A stretch of DNA of 64,000 nt, from positions 372,001 to 436,000 of the forward strand of contig CP102255.1 of NCBI GenBank assembly GCA_025146135.1. Direction: 5' to 3'. Every line of letters starts with the position of its first letter. Positions within the stretch are counted from its first letter, which is position 1. The notes beneath the pieces were generated by a model, which saw nothing but the letters and a program-made list of their open reading frames with translations, searched no databases and was not told where the DNA came from. The stretch comes from Anaerotruncus colihominis (GTDB taxonomy: Bacteria > Bacillota > Clostridia > Oscillospirales > Ruminococcaceae). Of the stretch, positions 38,628 to 47,502 are shown one piece after another. Position numbers and translations under genes: made by a program.

Positions 38628-39506
38628 ATGATGGAAACAGCATGGCTGAAGAACTCTAAAACAACCCGCTATGGAAGCGGTTCCCGCGCTGCGGCCGGCG
38701 ATCTAAAACGGAAAGCGATCCTCGCCGTATCATTCGGTACAAGCTATCGAAAAACACGCGACGCTGCGATCGGCGCCATCGAATCCGATTTGCAGGCAGC
38801 CTATCCCGATTATACGGTGCGCCGCGCGTTTACAAGCCGGATGATCCTGAAAAAGCTTCGGGAGCGCGACGGCCTGCAAATCGACACGGTTGCCGAGGCG
38901 CTGGAACGCCTTGCCGCCGAAAACGTGGGCACGCTTGTTATCCAACCGACGCATGTGATGAACGGCATTGAATACGACCGGATGATGGCCGCTGCCGCGC
39001 CGTATCTTGACCGGTTCACGGCGGTATCGTTCGGCGCGCCGCTTTTAAACAGCGCGGCCGATTATGACGCTGTGGCAAAGGCGCTGATCGCGGAGCTTGC
39101 CCCGGCGGACGATACGGCGCTTGTACTGATGGGACATGGGACGGAGCATTTTGCGGATTCCGCCTATGCCGCGCTCGATTACCGCTTCAAAGCGATGGGG
39201 TATCCGAATGTGTTTGTCGGTACGGTCGAAGGGTATCCGCTGCTTGAGCATGTGCTGGCCGGAATCCGGGCGGGCGGCTATCGAAAGGCGTTGCTTGCCC
39301 CGCTGATGGTTGTCGCGGGCGACCACGCAGTAAACGATATGGCCGGCGGCGGCCCCGATTCTTGGAAAAATCAGCTTTTGCGCGCGGGCTGCCAGGTGCA
39401 ATGCGTGCTGCGCGGCATGGGCGAATACAAAAGCATCCGCGCGCTGTACACGGCGCATGCGGGCGCTGCAATCGCGGCGCTTGCCGGCGCGGCGGAGTCT
39501 GCGTAA
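38628..39506 (+). CDS. cbiK: Sirohydrochlorin cobaltochelatase CbiK
   Basis: 292 residues. It has the CbiK pattern AILAVSFGTSYRKTRDAAIGAIE, PTHVMNGIEYDRM, the metal-binding His of LMGHGTEHFADSAY and PLMVVAGDHAVNDMAGG. It inserts Co2+ into sirohydrochlorin at the start of the anaerobic cobalamin route. AAAGGGG precedes an ATGATG pair; either ATG may start. No signal peptide is evident, so a cytoplasmic form. Confidence 0.94.
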   Translation: MMETAWLKNSKTTRYGSGSRAAAGDLKRKAILAVSFGTSYRKTRDAAIGAIESDLQAAYPDYTVRRAFTSRMILKKLRERDGLQIDTVAEALERLAAENVGTLVIQPTHVMNGIEYDRMMAAAAPYLDRFTAVSFGAPLLNSAADYDAVAKALIAELAPADDTALVLMGHGTEHFADSAYAALDYRFKAMGYPNVFVGTVEGYPLLEHVLAGIRAGGYRKALLAPLMVVAGDHAVNDMAGGGPDSWKNQLLRAGCQVQCVLRGMGEYKSIRALYTAHAGAAIAALAGAAESA

Positions 39507-39631
39507 AATCCGAATCGTGATTATATCCTGAGAAAGAGCCTGTTCAGAATCTCCACGCACACGTTTTGACGGCGTATTTTCTGCCCTGACTGCGTTAAAA
39601 ATCCATGCGCTTCCCTCAATTGAAACGGCTT

Positions 39632-41167
39632 CTAAAACTTCCAGAAAATGCGGACTGCCTGTGTGTCCTGCAGGGGATCGCGTTCATCAATTTCAATCCG
39701 GTCGATCAGCAGCGTCGCGAGCGGGCGAAAAAACCGCCCGGGCGAGAGCAGTTCCCGGATATGCTGCGCCGTACAGGCCGGCGGGGCGTCGTGCGCTTGA
39801 GCGGCTTGCGCCTCAAGCGCCGCCAGGTGAGCGCGCAGCGTGTCGGCTTCTGCCTGAAACGACGCGCCCAACGCGGCGAACTGCTCCGGTGTAACCGTTC
39901 CATCGGCGCGGTCCAGATAGAGCGTGCGCAAAGCCGCCTCACGGCGCGCAAGCTGCGTGCGCAGCGCGGCAAGCTGCCCGCTGGCCGCTGCGGCGCGCGG
40001 TTTTTGGGGAAGATCGCGGATGGAAGAACCGGGAGTATACCACCGCGCGATTTGTTCGCGCAGCTCTCGTTTTACCGCATCTGTCAGGATGTCCAAACGG
40101 ATGGAATGCCTCGTACACAGCGCGCCCGCTCGATCGGACGCATATCGTCCGCATTGCAGATAGGACCGCTTTTTCCCTTTATAGGTGTGTGAAACACGGA
40201 TCATTGACGCGCCGCAAGCGCCGCAGCGGACGAGTCCGGCGAGCGGATGCGTTTGGCCGCTCCCGTCGCTGCGCGTGCGCCGCGCAAGCACGGACTGGAC
40301 CGTTTGGAAAACCTGCGGATCAATGATCGCCTCATGCGTGCCTGGAACACGTATCCACGCTTCGCGCGGCACGCTGACGCAGAGATTCGATTTGTAGCTG
40401 ATTTTATGCTTGACACCCTGCACCATTGTGCCGGTATAAAGTTCATTATGTAAAATCCGTCCAACTGTCGCGTGGCTCCAAAGCGCGCTTTTGCCGCCAG
40501 GACAGATCCAGCCGCGCGCACGCTTGTAGGCTGTTGGATTCAGTATGCCGCGCCGGTTGAGCTCGGCGGCGATTTTCTGTTTGCCCATTCCGGAAAGGCA
40601 GAGCGAAAAAATGAGCCGTACTGTTTCGGCGGCCTGCGCGTCGATCACAAGATGATTGTGATCTGCCGGGTCCTTTTCATAGCCATACGCCGGGAAACTG
40701 CCGATATACTGCCCGGCGCGGCGTTTTTGTGCAAAGACTGCCCGGATGTTTTCAGACAGGTCCTCCAGATACCATTCGTTGACAAGCCCGTTGATCTGGC
40801 GGGCCTTTTTGCTGCCGCGTAGCGCCGTATCCACATGGTCGACGACCGCAATGAAACGAATTCCCCACACAGGAAAAAGCCCGTGGATATATTTTTCCAC
40901 AAGCTCCAGATCGCGTGTAAAGCGCGACTGCGTTTTACATAAAATAATTTCAAATTTTTGATCGCGCGCGTCACGCAGCATCCGGTTAAATGCCGGCCGC
41001 GCGCGGTCGGCGCCGGAATAGTCGTCGTCGCAATAGGCCGCGTAGACTTCCCATCCGCGTTCCGCCGCGTATTCGGTCAAAAGGGCGCGCTGGTTTTGTA
41101 TGCTCTCGCTTTCCCGCGTGCCGTCGCCGTCCTCCCGGCTCAGACGGCAGTAAACGGCGCACTTCAT
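39632..41167 (-). CDS. Large serine recombinase
   Basis: 511 residues. The N-terminal resolvase domain has the catalytic Ser10 in YCRLSRED, and DDDYSGADRARPAFNRML and TQSRFTRDLELV with catalytic arginines. The recombinase domain (~165-280, GKQKIAAELNRRGI and HNELYTGTM) is followed by a zinc-ribbon (CGACGASM with later CGR and CTRH) and a coiled-coil region (~390-470). This is the architecture of site-specific integrases or transposases of clostridial elements. It starts inside the end of a 48-residue frame. No flanking att sites were identified. The 39507-39631 gap shows no gene. Confidence 0.93.
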   Translation of the reverse strand: MKCAVYCRLSREDGDGTRESESIQNQRALLTEYAAERGWEVYAAYCDDDYSGADRARPAFNRMLRDARDQKFEIILCKTQSRFTRDLELVEKYIHGLFPVWGIRFIAVVDHVDTALRGSKKARQINGLVNEWYLEDLSENIRAVFAQKRRAGQYIGSFPAYGYEKDPADHNHLVIDAQAAETVRLIFSLCLSGMGKQKIAAELNRRGILNPTAYKRARGWICPGGKSALWSHATVGRILHNELYTGTMVQGVKHKISYKSNLCVSVPREAWIRVPGTHEAIIDPQVFQTVQSVLARRTRSDGSGQTHPLAGLVRCGACGASMIRVSHTYKGKKRSYLQCGRYASDRAGALCTRHSIRLDILTDAVKRELREQIARWYTPGSSIRDLPQKPRAAAASGQLAALRTQLARREAALRTLYLDRADGTVTPEQFAALGASFQAEADTLRAHLAALEAQAAQAHDAPPACTAQHIRELLSPGRFFRPLATLLIDRIEIDERDPLQDTQAVRIFWKF

Positions 41168-41310
41168 TGTATATCCCCATCTGCCGCCAGCCCTTCGCTG
41201 AGCATGGCGCGCAGATATTCGTCGAGCAGCGCGCCGATCTGTTCACACCGCGCCTGTTCCCCGTCCGATTGATAGATGTCTGTAATTAGCAAGGCCGTCT
41301 TGTCCGCCAT
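41164..41310 (-). CDS. Small hypothetical protein coupled to the recombinase
   Basis: 48 residues starting MADKTALLITDIYQSDGEQ, acidic and helical, ending 4 bases into the recombinase start (ATGA-type overlap). GCAGGGACG lies just before the ATG. Small accessory frames of this sort often precede serine recombinases in Firmicutes and may modulate recombination direction. No recognised domain. Confidence 0.55.
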   Translation of the reverse strand: MADKTALLITDIYQSDGEQARCEQIGALLDEYLRAMLSEGLAADGDIQ

Positions 41311-41402
41311 AGTCGTCCCTGCCGCATTGTATGCGCAAAGGGAATCGGATATGCCCCGGGCGCGCGTGACCTGTTCGCGCGCGGGCCGTGCACAAAGGCC
41401 CC

Positions 41403-41764
41403 AAAAAAGGAGGAAGCCCACAGCCGCTGTTTGCGGACGGCTGTGGGCCAGGCGGAGAAACCCGATTTGCACCGGCTGCCAGTTCGCACCCGGCGCGAAC
41501 TGTGCGGCGCGGCCGGCATTCGTGGTCGGCTCCGCGGGGTAGGGATTGGCGATCCCGTTTGCAAGAAAAACGCTGCCCGTCCATTTCACCGCCGGCGAAA
41601 CGGCAAATGGACACAGACAAGAAAGAGGAGACGCCCATGCTGTGTGTGTGCACAACACCAGGCTTTAGTCTGACCAAAGGGCACAATCAGGAGCACCGTT
41701 TTGGCCAAACATTGAGAGGCAACTCGTTCCCATGAGCACATCTCTTAGTTAGCATTGACTAACT
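41403..41764 (-). other. Candidate operator-controlled short transcript
   Basis: Reading leftward from the promoter at 41799-41771, this stretch ends with a perfect 11-base hairpin (GCCCACAGCCG / CGGCTGTGGGC, 41416-41448) and, seven bases on, TTTTTT (41408-41403). A second hairpin (CCATTT/AAATGG around CCG/CGG) lies near 41580-41609. Several open frames cross it but none has a clear ribosome site and family; one 22-codon frame starts MGTSCLSMFGQ. It could be a small RNA or a small-protein mRNA, or the leader of the recombinase transcript. The remaining 41800-41943 holds an AT-rich region for the rightward gene. Confidence 0.4.
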
Positions 41765-41799
41765 GTCTATACTTTACCACCCCAAAACAGGTTTGTCAA
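41747..41799 (-). promoter_or_regulatory. Promoter with the feo-type 18-bp operator
   Basis: Minus strand TTGACA (41799-41794), 17-base spacer, TAAAGT (41776-41771). The dyad AGTTAG-CATTGA-CTAACT (41747-41764) lies 6 bases downstream, the same geometry as the DUF3793/flavodoxin promoter. Confidence 0.78.
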
Positions 41800-41943
41800 T
41801 AGCATTTTTAAAATTTTTTCGACGCGTTGCGGTTGCATCTTTTTTTCTGCATGCTATACTGAATTTCAGACGATTCAGATGGGGGATTTTGTCGTGGAAA
41901 AAATAAAGTATACAGCAAGTGTTCCCGCTTCCAAGGAGGCGCT

Positions 41944-42942
41944 GTGAGCCGGCGCCGGCGCCGCGGACGCGGCGGGCAGGTTCCGATACTTCCGTTTCTG
42001 TGCGCAGGCGGTATAATTTTTGCGGCTTTTTTGGTCGTCGTGCTGCTCAACGATGCGATGGGCGGTCAGCTTCCGCTGCCGACGGCGGCGCAGATCGAAT
42101 CGGCCGCTGCGGGCGCTTTGGACAAGCTGTACGGCGCCGCGGATCTTGTCCCGCAGTCGGTGCATGTGGATGGGGAGGTGTCTGTCCACTTTATAGATGT
42201 GGGACAAGCTGACTGCGAGCTGATCCAAACGCCGGAAAGCACCGTCCTGATCGATGCGGGCGATATTGGCGGCGGGGACGCTGTTGTGGCATATCTCAAG
42301 GCGCAGGGCGTGAATCGAATCGATCTGTTAATCGCTTCACATCCGCATGCCGATCATATTGGCGGGATGAAGGAAGTTGTTGAGACGTTCGATATAGGAA
42401 AGATCATCTTTTCGGATGTACCTGACGAACTGATTCCAACGAGCAAAACCTATGAAGGCCTGATTGACACCATCGCCGCGCGCGGGTATAAAATTACGAA
42501 AGCCAAGCCCCGCGCCGTCTATGATCTGGGCGGCGGCGCGTCGCTGACAATTTTGGGGCCGGTCGCCCAGTATGACGATTTGAACGAAACCTCTGTCGCG
42601 TGCCGGTTTGATTTTGGAAAGACTTCGTTTTTATTTACAGGAGACGCTGAAAAGGAAAATGAAAACGATCTTGTGGCGGCGTATGGCTCGGCGCTCAAGG
42701 CGGACGTGTTCAAGCTCGGCCACCATGGAAGCAGCACATCGAATCAGCAGAAGCTTTTGAACGCGGTCGATCCTGATATTGCCGTCTGCGAGGTGGGATA
42801 TGACAATTCCTATGGGCACCCGCATGCTGAGACGCTCGAACGGCTCCTAAAGATGGGGGTCACGCTCTATCGGACCGACCGCGACGGGACAGTTGTCATC
42901 GGCTCCGACGGAGAGACGCTGTCTGTTGCAACGGAAAAGTAA
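41944..42942 (+). CDS. ComEC/Rec2-like metallo-beta-lactamase-fold hydrolase, membrane anchored
   Basis: 332 residues from a GTG start with AAGGAGG 5 bases upstream. A basic N-terminus (SRRRRRGRGG) and one membrane helix (~residues 18-37) anchor an extracytoplasmic MBL domain. Metal ligands are in FIDVGQADC, IASHPHADHIGGM, FLFTGDAEKE and KLGHHGSSTS. This is the hydrolase module seen in ComEC and in stand-alone secreted homologues, likely a nuclease or phosphodiesterase. Function beyond that is inferred. Confidence 0.88.
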   Translation: MSRRRRRGRGGQVPILPFLCAGGIIFAAFLVVVLLNDAMGGQLPLPTAAQIESAAAGALDKLYGAADLVPQSVHVDGEVSVHFIDVGQADCELIQTPESTVLIDAGDIGGGDAVVAYLKAQGVNRIDLLIASHPHADHIGGMKEVVETFDIGKIIFSDVPDELIPTSKTYEGLIDTIAARGYKITKAKPRAVYDLGGGASLTILGPVAQYDDLNETSVACRFDFGKTSFLFTGDAEKENENDLVAAYGSALKADVFKLGHHGSSTSNQQKLLNAVDPDIAVCEVGYDNSYGHPHAETLERLLKMGVTLYRTDRDGTVVIGSDGETLSVATEK

Positions 42943-42999
42943 CGGGTGCGGCGTTTGTTGCGACTTTATGGACAAATGTTGCATACTTTCTGTGAAGCA

Positions 43000-43028
43000 T
43001 TGACACGCCCGATGCATCGAATTATACT
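43000..43028 (+). promoter_or_regulatory. galE promoter
   Basis: TTGACA (43000-43005), a 17-base spacer and TATACT (43023-43028), 50 bases before the galE ATG. Confidence 0.8.
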
Positions 43029-43078
43029 AAAATCAAGCAAAAGACAACTATATCGTTGCTTTAAAGGAGTGATTGCAC

Positions 43079-44086
43079 ATGGCAATTTTGGTCACAGGCG
43101 GCGCCGGCTATATCGGTTCCCACACCTGTGTGGAGCTGCTGAACGCCGGTAAGGAGATTGTCGTCCTCGATAATTTCGTCAATTCCAAGCCGGAGGCGCT
43201 TAAACGCATCAGCGACATCACTGGCAAATCGTTTAAATCATATGAGGTTGATCTGCTCGACCGCGACGGTGTGCGCCGCGTGTTTGAACAGAATCAGATC
43301 GACGCAGTCATCCATTTCGCCGGTCTGAAGGCTGTTGGTGAATCGTGCAAAATTCCGCTGCGCTATTACCACAACAATATCACCGGCACGCTGATCCTCT
43401 GTGAGGTAATGGCTGGTGCGGGCTGCAAAAAGATCGTTTTCTCCTCGTCGGCGACCGTTTATGGGATGCACAATCAGGTGCCGTTTCGCGAGGACATGCC
43501 GCTGTCAACGACAAATCCCTATGGTACGACCAAGCTGTTCATTGAACAGATTCTCACCGATATTCAGAAGGCTGATCCACAGTGGAGCGTCGCCCTGCTC
43601 CGTTACTTCAATCCGATCGGCGCGCACAAAAGCGGCTTGATCGGCGAAGACCCGAACGGCATCCCAAACAACCTGCTGCCGTATATCGCGCAGGTCGCAA
43701 CCGGAAAGCTGCCCGACCTGGCGGTTTATGGAGACGACTATGATACGCCCGACGGCACCGGCGTGCGCGACTATATCCATGTGGTCGATCTGGCGGTTGG
43801 CCATCTCAAGGCGCTCGATTATATTATGAACCGTACCGGCGTTGAGGCGATCAATCTCGGAACGGGCAAGGGATATTCAGTGCTCGACGTTGTCCATGCA
43901 TTTGAAAGAGCGTGCGGCAAGCCGGTCAAGTACCATATTGCGCCGCGTCGTGACGGTGATATCGCCACATCTTACGCCGATGCCTCCAAGGCGAAGGAGC
44001 TGCTCGGCTGGAGCGCGGAGCACACGCTCGACGAGATGTGCGCCGATAGCTGGAATTTCAGTAAAAGGAATCCAAACGGCCTTTAA
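43079..44086 (+). CDS. galE: UDP-glucose 4-epimerase
   Basis: 335 residues. The ATG at 43079 follows AAAGGAGTGATTGCAC. NAD-binding [12 protein letters not shown], substrate motifs [20 protein letters not shown], the catalytic Tyr and Lys in [20 protein letters not shown] and [12 protein letters not shown] all match GalE. It interconverts UDP-glucose and UDP-galactose for the Leloir pathway and surface polysaccharides. Monocistronic between its own promoter and terminator. Confidence 0.96.
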   Translation: MAILVTGGAGYIGSHTCVELLNAGKEIVVLDNFVNSKPEALKRISDITGKSFKSYEVDLLDRDGVRRVFEQNQIDAVIHFAGLKAVGESCKIPLRYYHNNITGTLILCEVMAGAGCKKIVFSSSATVYGMHNQVPFREDMPLSTTNPYGTTKLFIEQILTDIQKADPQWSVALLRYFNPIGAHKSGLIGEDPNGIPNNLLPYIAQVATGKLPDLAVYGDDYDTPDGTGVRDYIHVVDLAVGHLKALDYIMNRTGVEAINLGTGKGYSVLDVVHAFERACGKPVKYHIAPRRDGDIATSYADASKAKELLGWSAEHTLDEMCADSWNFSKRNPNGL

Positions 44087-44094
44087 GGACACAA

Positions 44095-44134
44095 AGCCCG
44101 CGCGCTGGCTAAAGCCGGCGCGCGGGCTTCTTTG
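44095..44134 (+). terminator. galE terminator
   Basis: AGCCCGCGCGCTGGC pairs with GCCGGCGCGCGGGCT around TAAA (one mismatch), followed by TCTTTG. Confidence 0.8.
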
Positions 44135-44235
44135 CCTCCGTGGGCAGGCTTGCATTTTATAGGGAAAACTGATAAACTAAAGGTATTCTTGTAGAAATTG
44201 TTACAAAACAAATGAAAAATCAGGTGAGGTTTTTT

Positions 44236-45789
44236 ATGCCTAACACGCACAAAAAAAATATTCATGCCAAATCGGTTTTCAGCCTGCTGCTGAGCAAGAT
44301 GGCAATTGGCGTCTTGCTGATTTTGGTACAGATTGCCATCCTGGTATTGCTGGTATTGTTTTTGAGCGATTACTTCACCATTGTCTATGGTGTTTTGTCG
44401 CTTTTAAGCGTCGGCATTGCAGTCTGGCTTGTCAGCAAAAATGAAAATCCCTCATATAAACTTGCCTGGATCATCCCGATCATGCTGTTTCCGTTGTTCG
44501 GGGGAGTCTTTTATCTGATGTTCGGCAACCAGAGCATGCCGAAAAAGCTGGTGGACCGCATTCGGGAGGCGGAAAAGAGCGAGCACCGTGTCGCGCCGCC
44601 GGACGAGCCATGCGCCGGCGAGCTGATCACAAACGATCCGCAGCTTGGGCTGGTTTCCAATTATATCACGCGGACAACCGGATCGCCAGTGTGGAAAAAC
44701 ACGCAGGCGCAGTATCTGCCGATCGGTGAAACCATGTGGGCGCGCCTGCGCGAGGAGCTGCCAAAGGCCAAACGCTTTATCTTCATGGAATATTTTATCC
44801 TTGAGGAAGGCGAAATGTGGGAACCGATCTTTGAGATTCTCAAGCAGAAGGCGGCCGAGGGGGTTGAGGTCCGATTTATGTACGACGACCTCGGCTCCAT
44901 TATGACGCTGCCTGTCAATTACGACGTTCAATTGCGCAACGCGGGCATTCAATGCGCGGTGTTCAACCCCTTCAAGCCGCATCTGAATGCGACCATGAAT
45001 TATCGCGATCACCGCAAGATCACTGTGATTGACGGCAATGTCGGCTTCTGCGGCGGGATCAACATCGCGGACGAATATATCAACGCGTACGAAAAGCACG
45101 GCCATTGGAAGGATACGGGCGTGCTGCTGCGCGGAGACGCCGTTTGGAACCTGACGGCTATGTTTTTGTCCCTGTGGAATTTTACCAGCCCGACGGACAA
45201 ACAGTTTGAGCAGTACCGTCCGACAATCCACTGTGAAAGCGACGGCTATGTACAGCCATTCGGCGATTCGCCTCTCGATCATATCAATGTCTCCGAGGAG
45301 ACATATATGCAGATTATCAACCGCGCCACGCGTTATGTTTATATTACGACGCCGTACCTCATCCTTGACAATGAAATGATCACGGCGCTTCAAGTGGCGG
45401 CGCGCAGCGGCGTTGATGTACGTATCGTCACCCCGCACGTTCCCGACAAGTGGCTGGTTCACCAAACGACGCAGTCCTTTTATCAGGTATTGCTCGACGC
45501 GGGCGTGCGCATCTATGAGTATACGCCCGGCTTTGTACATGCCAAAATGTACGTATCCGACGATACGGTCGCGATCGTCGGCACGGCCAATATGGATTAC
45601 CGCAGTTTTTATCTCCATTTTGAATGCGGCGTTTGTTTTTTCCGGTCGAGCGTGGTGCAGGATGTGCGTGCCGATATTGAACATTTGCTGACGCAATGCT
45701 TTGAAATTCCAAAGGATTATATCCGGCATGTGCGCCTGTGGAAGCGTATTGTCCGCGCGTTTTTGCGCCTGTTCTCCCCAATGATGTAG
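44236..45789 (+). CDS. cls: Cardiolipin synthase
   Basis: 517 residues from the ATG at 44236, which has AGGTGAGG upstream. Two N-terminal membrane helices (~20-70) are followed by a cytoplasmic part with two phospholipase-D HKD motifs: HRKITVIDG (with GGINIADEY) and HAKMYVSDD (with GTANMDYRS). It condenses two phosphatidylglycerols to cardiolipin and glycerol at the membrane. An in-frame ATG at 44212 lacks a ribosome site. Confidence 0.95.
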   Translation: MPNTHKKNIHAKSVFSLLLSKMAIGVLLILVQIAILVLLVLFLSDYFTIVYGVLSLLSVGIAVWLVSKNENPSYKLAWIIPIMLFPLFGGVFYLMFGNQSMPKKLVDRIREAEKSEHRVAPPDEPCAGELITNDPQLGLVSNYITRTTGSPVWKNTQAQYLPIGETMWARLREELPKAKRFIFMEYFILEEGEMWEPIFEILKQKAAEGVEVRFMYDDLGSIMTLPVNYDVQLRNAGIQCAVFNPFKPHLNATMNYRDHRKITVIDGNVGFCGGINIADEYINAYEKHGHWKDTGVLLRGDAVWNLTAMFLSLWNFTSPTDKQFEQYRPTIHCESDGYVQPFGDSPLDHINVSEETYMQIINRATRYVYITTPYLILDNEMITALQVAARSGVDVRIVTPHVPDKWLVHQTTQSFYQVLLDAGVRIYEYTPGFVHAKMYVSDDTVAIVGTANMDYRSFYLHFECGVCFFRSSVVQDVRADIEHLLTQCFEIPKDYIRHVRLWKRIVRAFLRLFSPMM

Positions 45790-45813
45790 GCGATGCCGGC
45801 CCGGCCGTCTTTT

Positions 45814-45842
45814 GCGCTCCGCTTTCAGGGCGGGGCGCTTTT
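45814..45842 (+). terminator. cls terminator
   Basis: GCGCTCCGC pairs with GCGGGGCGC around TTTCAGG, then TTTTC. Confidence 0.7.
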
Positions 45843-45946
45843 CATTTAAAATATTTTGAGTCGCTATGGGCCTTTCTTTCGTTGGATTTTTCTGGTACAA
45901 TGTATTAGGTATACGAGGGCTGACCAGCCGGACAGGGGGACTGAGC

Positions 45947-47353
45947 ATGGAACAAATGTATGATCTTGCGGTCATTGGGGCGGGACCAGGCGGTTATACA
46001 GCCGCACTGACAGCGGCAAAGCTTGGTATGCGCGTCATCGTTTTTGAAAAGCGGGCGCTTGGAGGCGCTTGTTTAAACATCGGCTGCATCCCGACAAAGG
46101 CGCTTGCCTGTTCGGCGTCGCTGTATCAGACATTTCAAAATTGCGCGTGGTTTGGCCTGTCCGCGCCGCAGACAGGCTTCGATTACGCAAAAATACACGC
46201 CTATAAGGAGCTCTGCGTTTCACAGTCGCGCGAGAATATCCGCGCTCAGTTTGAGGCGGAAGGCGTCGTTTATATTGAGGGCAGGGCCGCCGTCGCGGGC
46301 GCGCGTTCAGTGCGCCTCACCACGGCGGACGGCGTACAGCGGATGTACAATGCGCGCTATATCCTGATTGCATCGGGCGCGCGCCCAAACAGGCCGCTGT
46401 TTCCGGGCGTGCTGCTGCCGGGCGTTGTGACAAGCACCGACGTTCTGACAGACAACCAGTGGCATTACGACCAGGTGGCAGTCATCGGCGGCGGCGTGGT
46501 CGGCGTCGAGCTTGCAACCATCCTGGGCGCTCTCGGCGCGCATGTGACGATTATTGAAAAGAAAGAACGTCTGCTTGCGCCCATGGACGGGGAGCTGTCC
46601 GCCGCGCTTGAAACGCTGCTGCGCCGCCGCGGCATCGAGGTGTTGACAAACGCAACCGTCGAGCGTGCCGCAGAAGGGGACGGCGCTCTGACCTGCACAG
46701 TCCGGCAGGGGCAGGAGCTGTCAGCACGCACGGTTCAGCGCGTGCTGGTTGCAGTCGGACGCAAACCGTGTCTCGAGGGGCTGATCGATGATAAAGTGCC
46801 CATCCGCGCGGACGACCGGGGCATCATTGTAGATGAAAACTTCATGACAAGCGTGCGCGGGATCTATGCCGTCGGCGATGTGCTGGGCGGCGTTCAATTA
46901 GCGCATCTGGCGGCCGCGCAGGGGATGCGCGTGGTGGAGAAGCTGTGCGGCAAAACGCCGTCAGTGATGCTTTCAACCGTGCCGAGCTGTGCGTTTGTTG
47001 ATCTTCCGATCGTGCCGAGCTGTATTTATATCGATCCGGAGATCGCGTCTGTCGGCATCACCGAGACGGAGGCGCGCAAAAACGGGATTGCTGTGCGCTG
47101 TGGAAAATCGGAGATGAGCGGCAACGGCCGCGCGATTATTTCACATGAGGAAAGCGGGTTCATCAAGCTGGTGTTTGAAGCGCACAGCCACATGCTGATC
47201 GGCGCGCAGATGATGTGCCCGCGCGCCACAGACATGATCGGCGAGATGGCGACCGCGATTGCAAATGGATTGACCGCGCGCCAGCTCCGGTATGCCATGC
47301 GTGCGCATCCCACCTTTAACGAGGGTGTCGCCAAAGCAATTCTGCCTATATAA
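45947..47353 (+). CDS. lpdA: Dihydrolipoamide dehydrogenase family flavoprotein
   Basis: 468 residues. FAD-binding DLAVIGAGPGGYTAALTAA, redox pair Cys42-Cys47 in GGACLNIGCIPTK, NAD-binding VAVIGGGVVGVELATIL, FAD-binding IYAVGDVLGG and the C-terminal His-Glu pair in RAHPTFNEG. This is a complete pyridine-nucleotide disulfide oxidoreductase of the E3 type. No E1/E2 or glycine-cleavage genes are adjacent, so its partner complex is unknown. GGGGGACTGAGC precedes the ATG. Confidence 0.93.
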   Translation: MEQMYDLAVIGAGPGGYTAALTAAKLGMRVIVFEKRALGGACLNIGCIPTKALACSASLYQTFQNCAWFGLSAPQTGFDYAKIHAYKELCVSQSRENIRAQFEAEGVVYIEGRAAVAGARSVRLTTADGVQRMYNARYILIASGARPNRPLFPGVLLPGVVTSTDVLTDNQWHYDQVAVIGGGVVGVELATILGALGAHVTIIEKKERLLAPMDGELSAALETLLRRRGIEVLTNATVERAAEGDGALTCTVRQGQELSARTVQRVLVAVGRKPCLEGLIDDKVPIRADDRGIIVDENFMTSVRGIYAVGDVLGGVQLAHLAAAQGMRVVEKLCGKTPSVMLSTVPSCAFVDLPIVPSCIYIDPEIASVGITETEARKNGIAVRCGKSEMSGNGRAIISHEESGFIKLVFEAHSHMLIGAQMMCPRATDMIGEMATAIANGLTARQLRYAMRAHPTFNEGVAKAILPI

Positions 47354-47400
47354 AAATATGTAAAGGGATCGGATGTGCAGCCTGCGAAAATGCAGTGCCC

Positions 47401-47502
47401 GCCCCGCTGTTCGCGGCGCAGCCGACTAAAGTTTTTTGGCATACCTTTTTTTCAAAAAAGGTATGAAGTTTTCGCCGAAGCCTTTTTTCAAAAAGGCTGG
47501 AG
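47401..47502. repeat. Dispersed gene-end repeat, locus C
   Basis: CCCCGCTGTTCGCGGCGCAGCC then GACTAAAGTTTTTTGGC and two self-complementary modules (CATACCTTTTTT/AAAAAAGGTATG and AAGCCTTTTTT/AAAAAGGCT). It overlaps the 3' end of the uracil-DNA glycosylase gene, whose stop (47488-47490) is inside the second module. Confidence 0.85.

Noticed and set aside
39632..41167. Serine recombinase as the invertase for the tail-fibre switch
   Set aside because: Large serine integrases usually act between non-identical att sites and this gene is 17 kb away outside the prophage; no sequence link to the 21-bp repeats was found.
41638..41736. 32-codon frame with AGAGGAG before its ATG on the plus strand
   Set aside because: The sequence has no recognisable family and opposes the better-supported leftward promoter; too weak to list as a gene.
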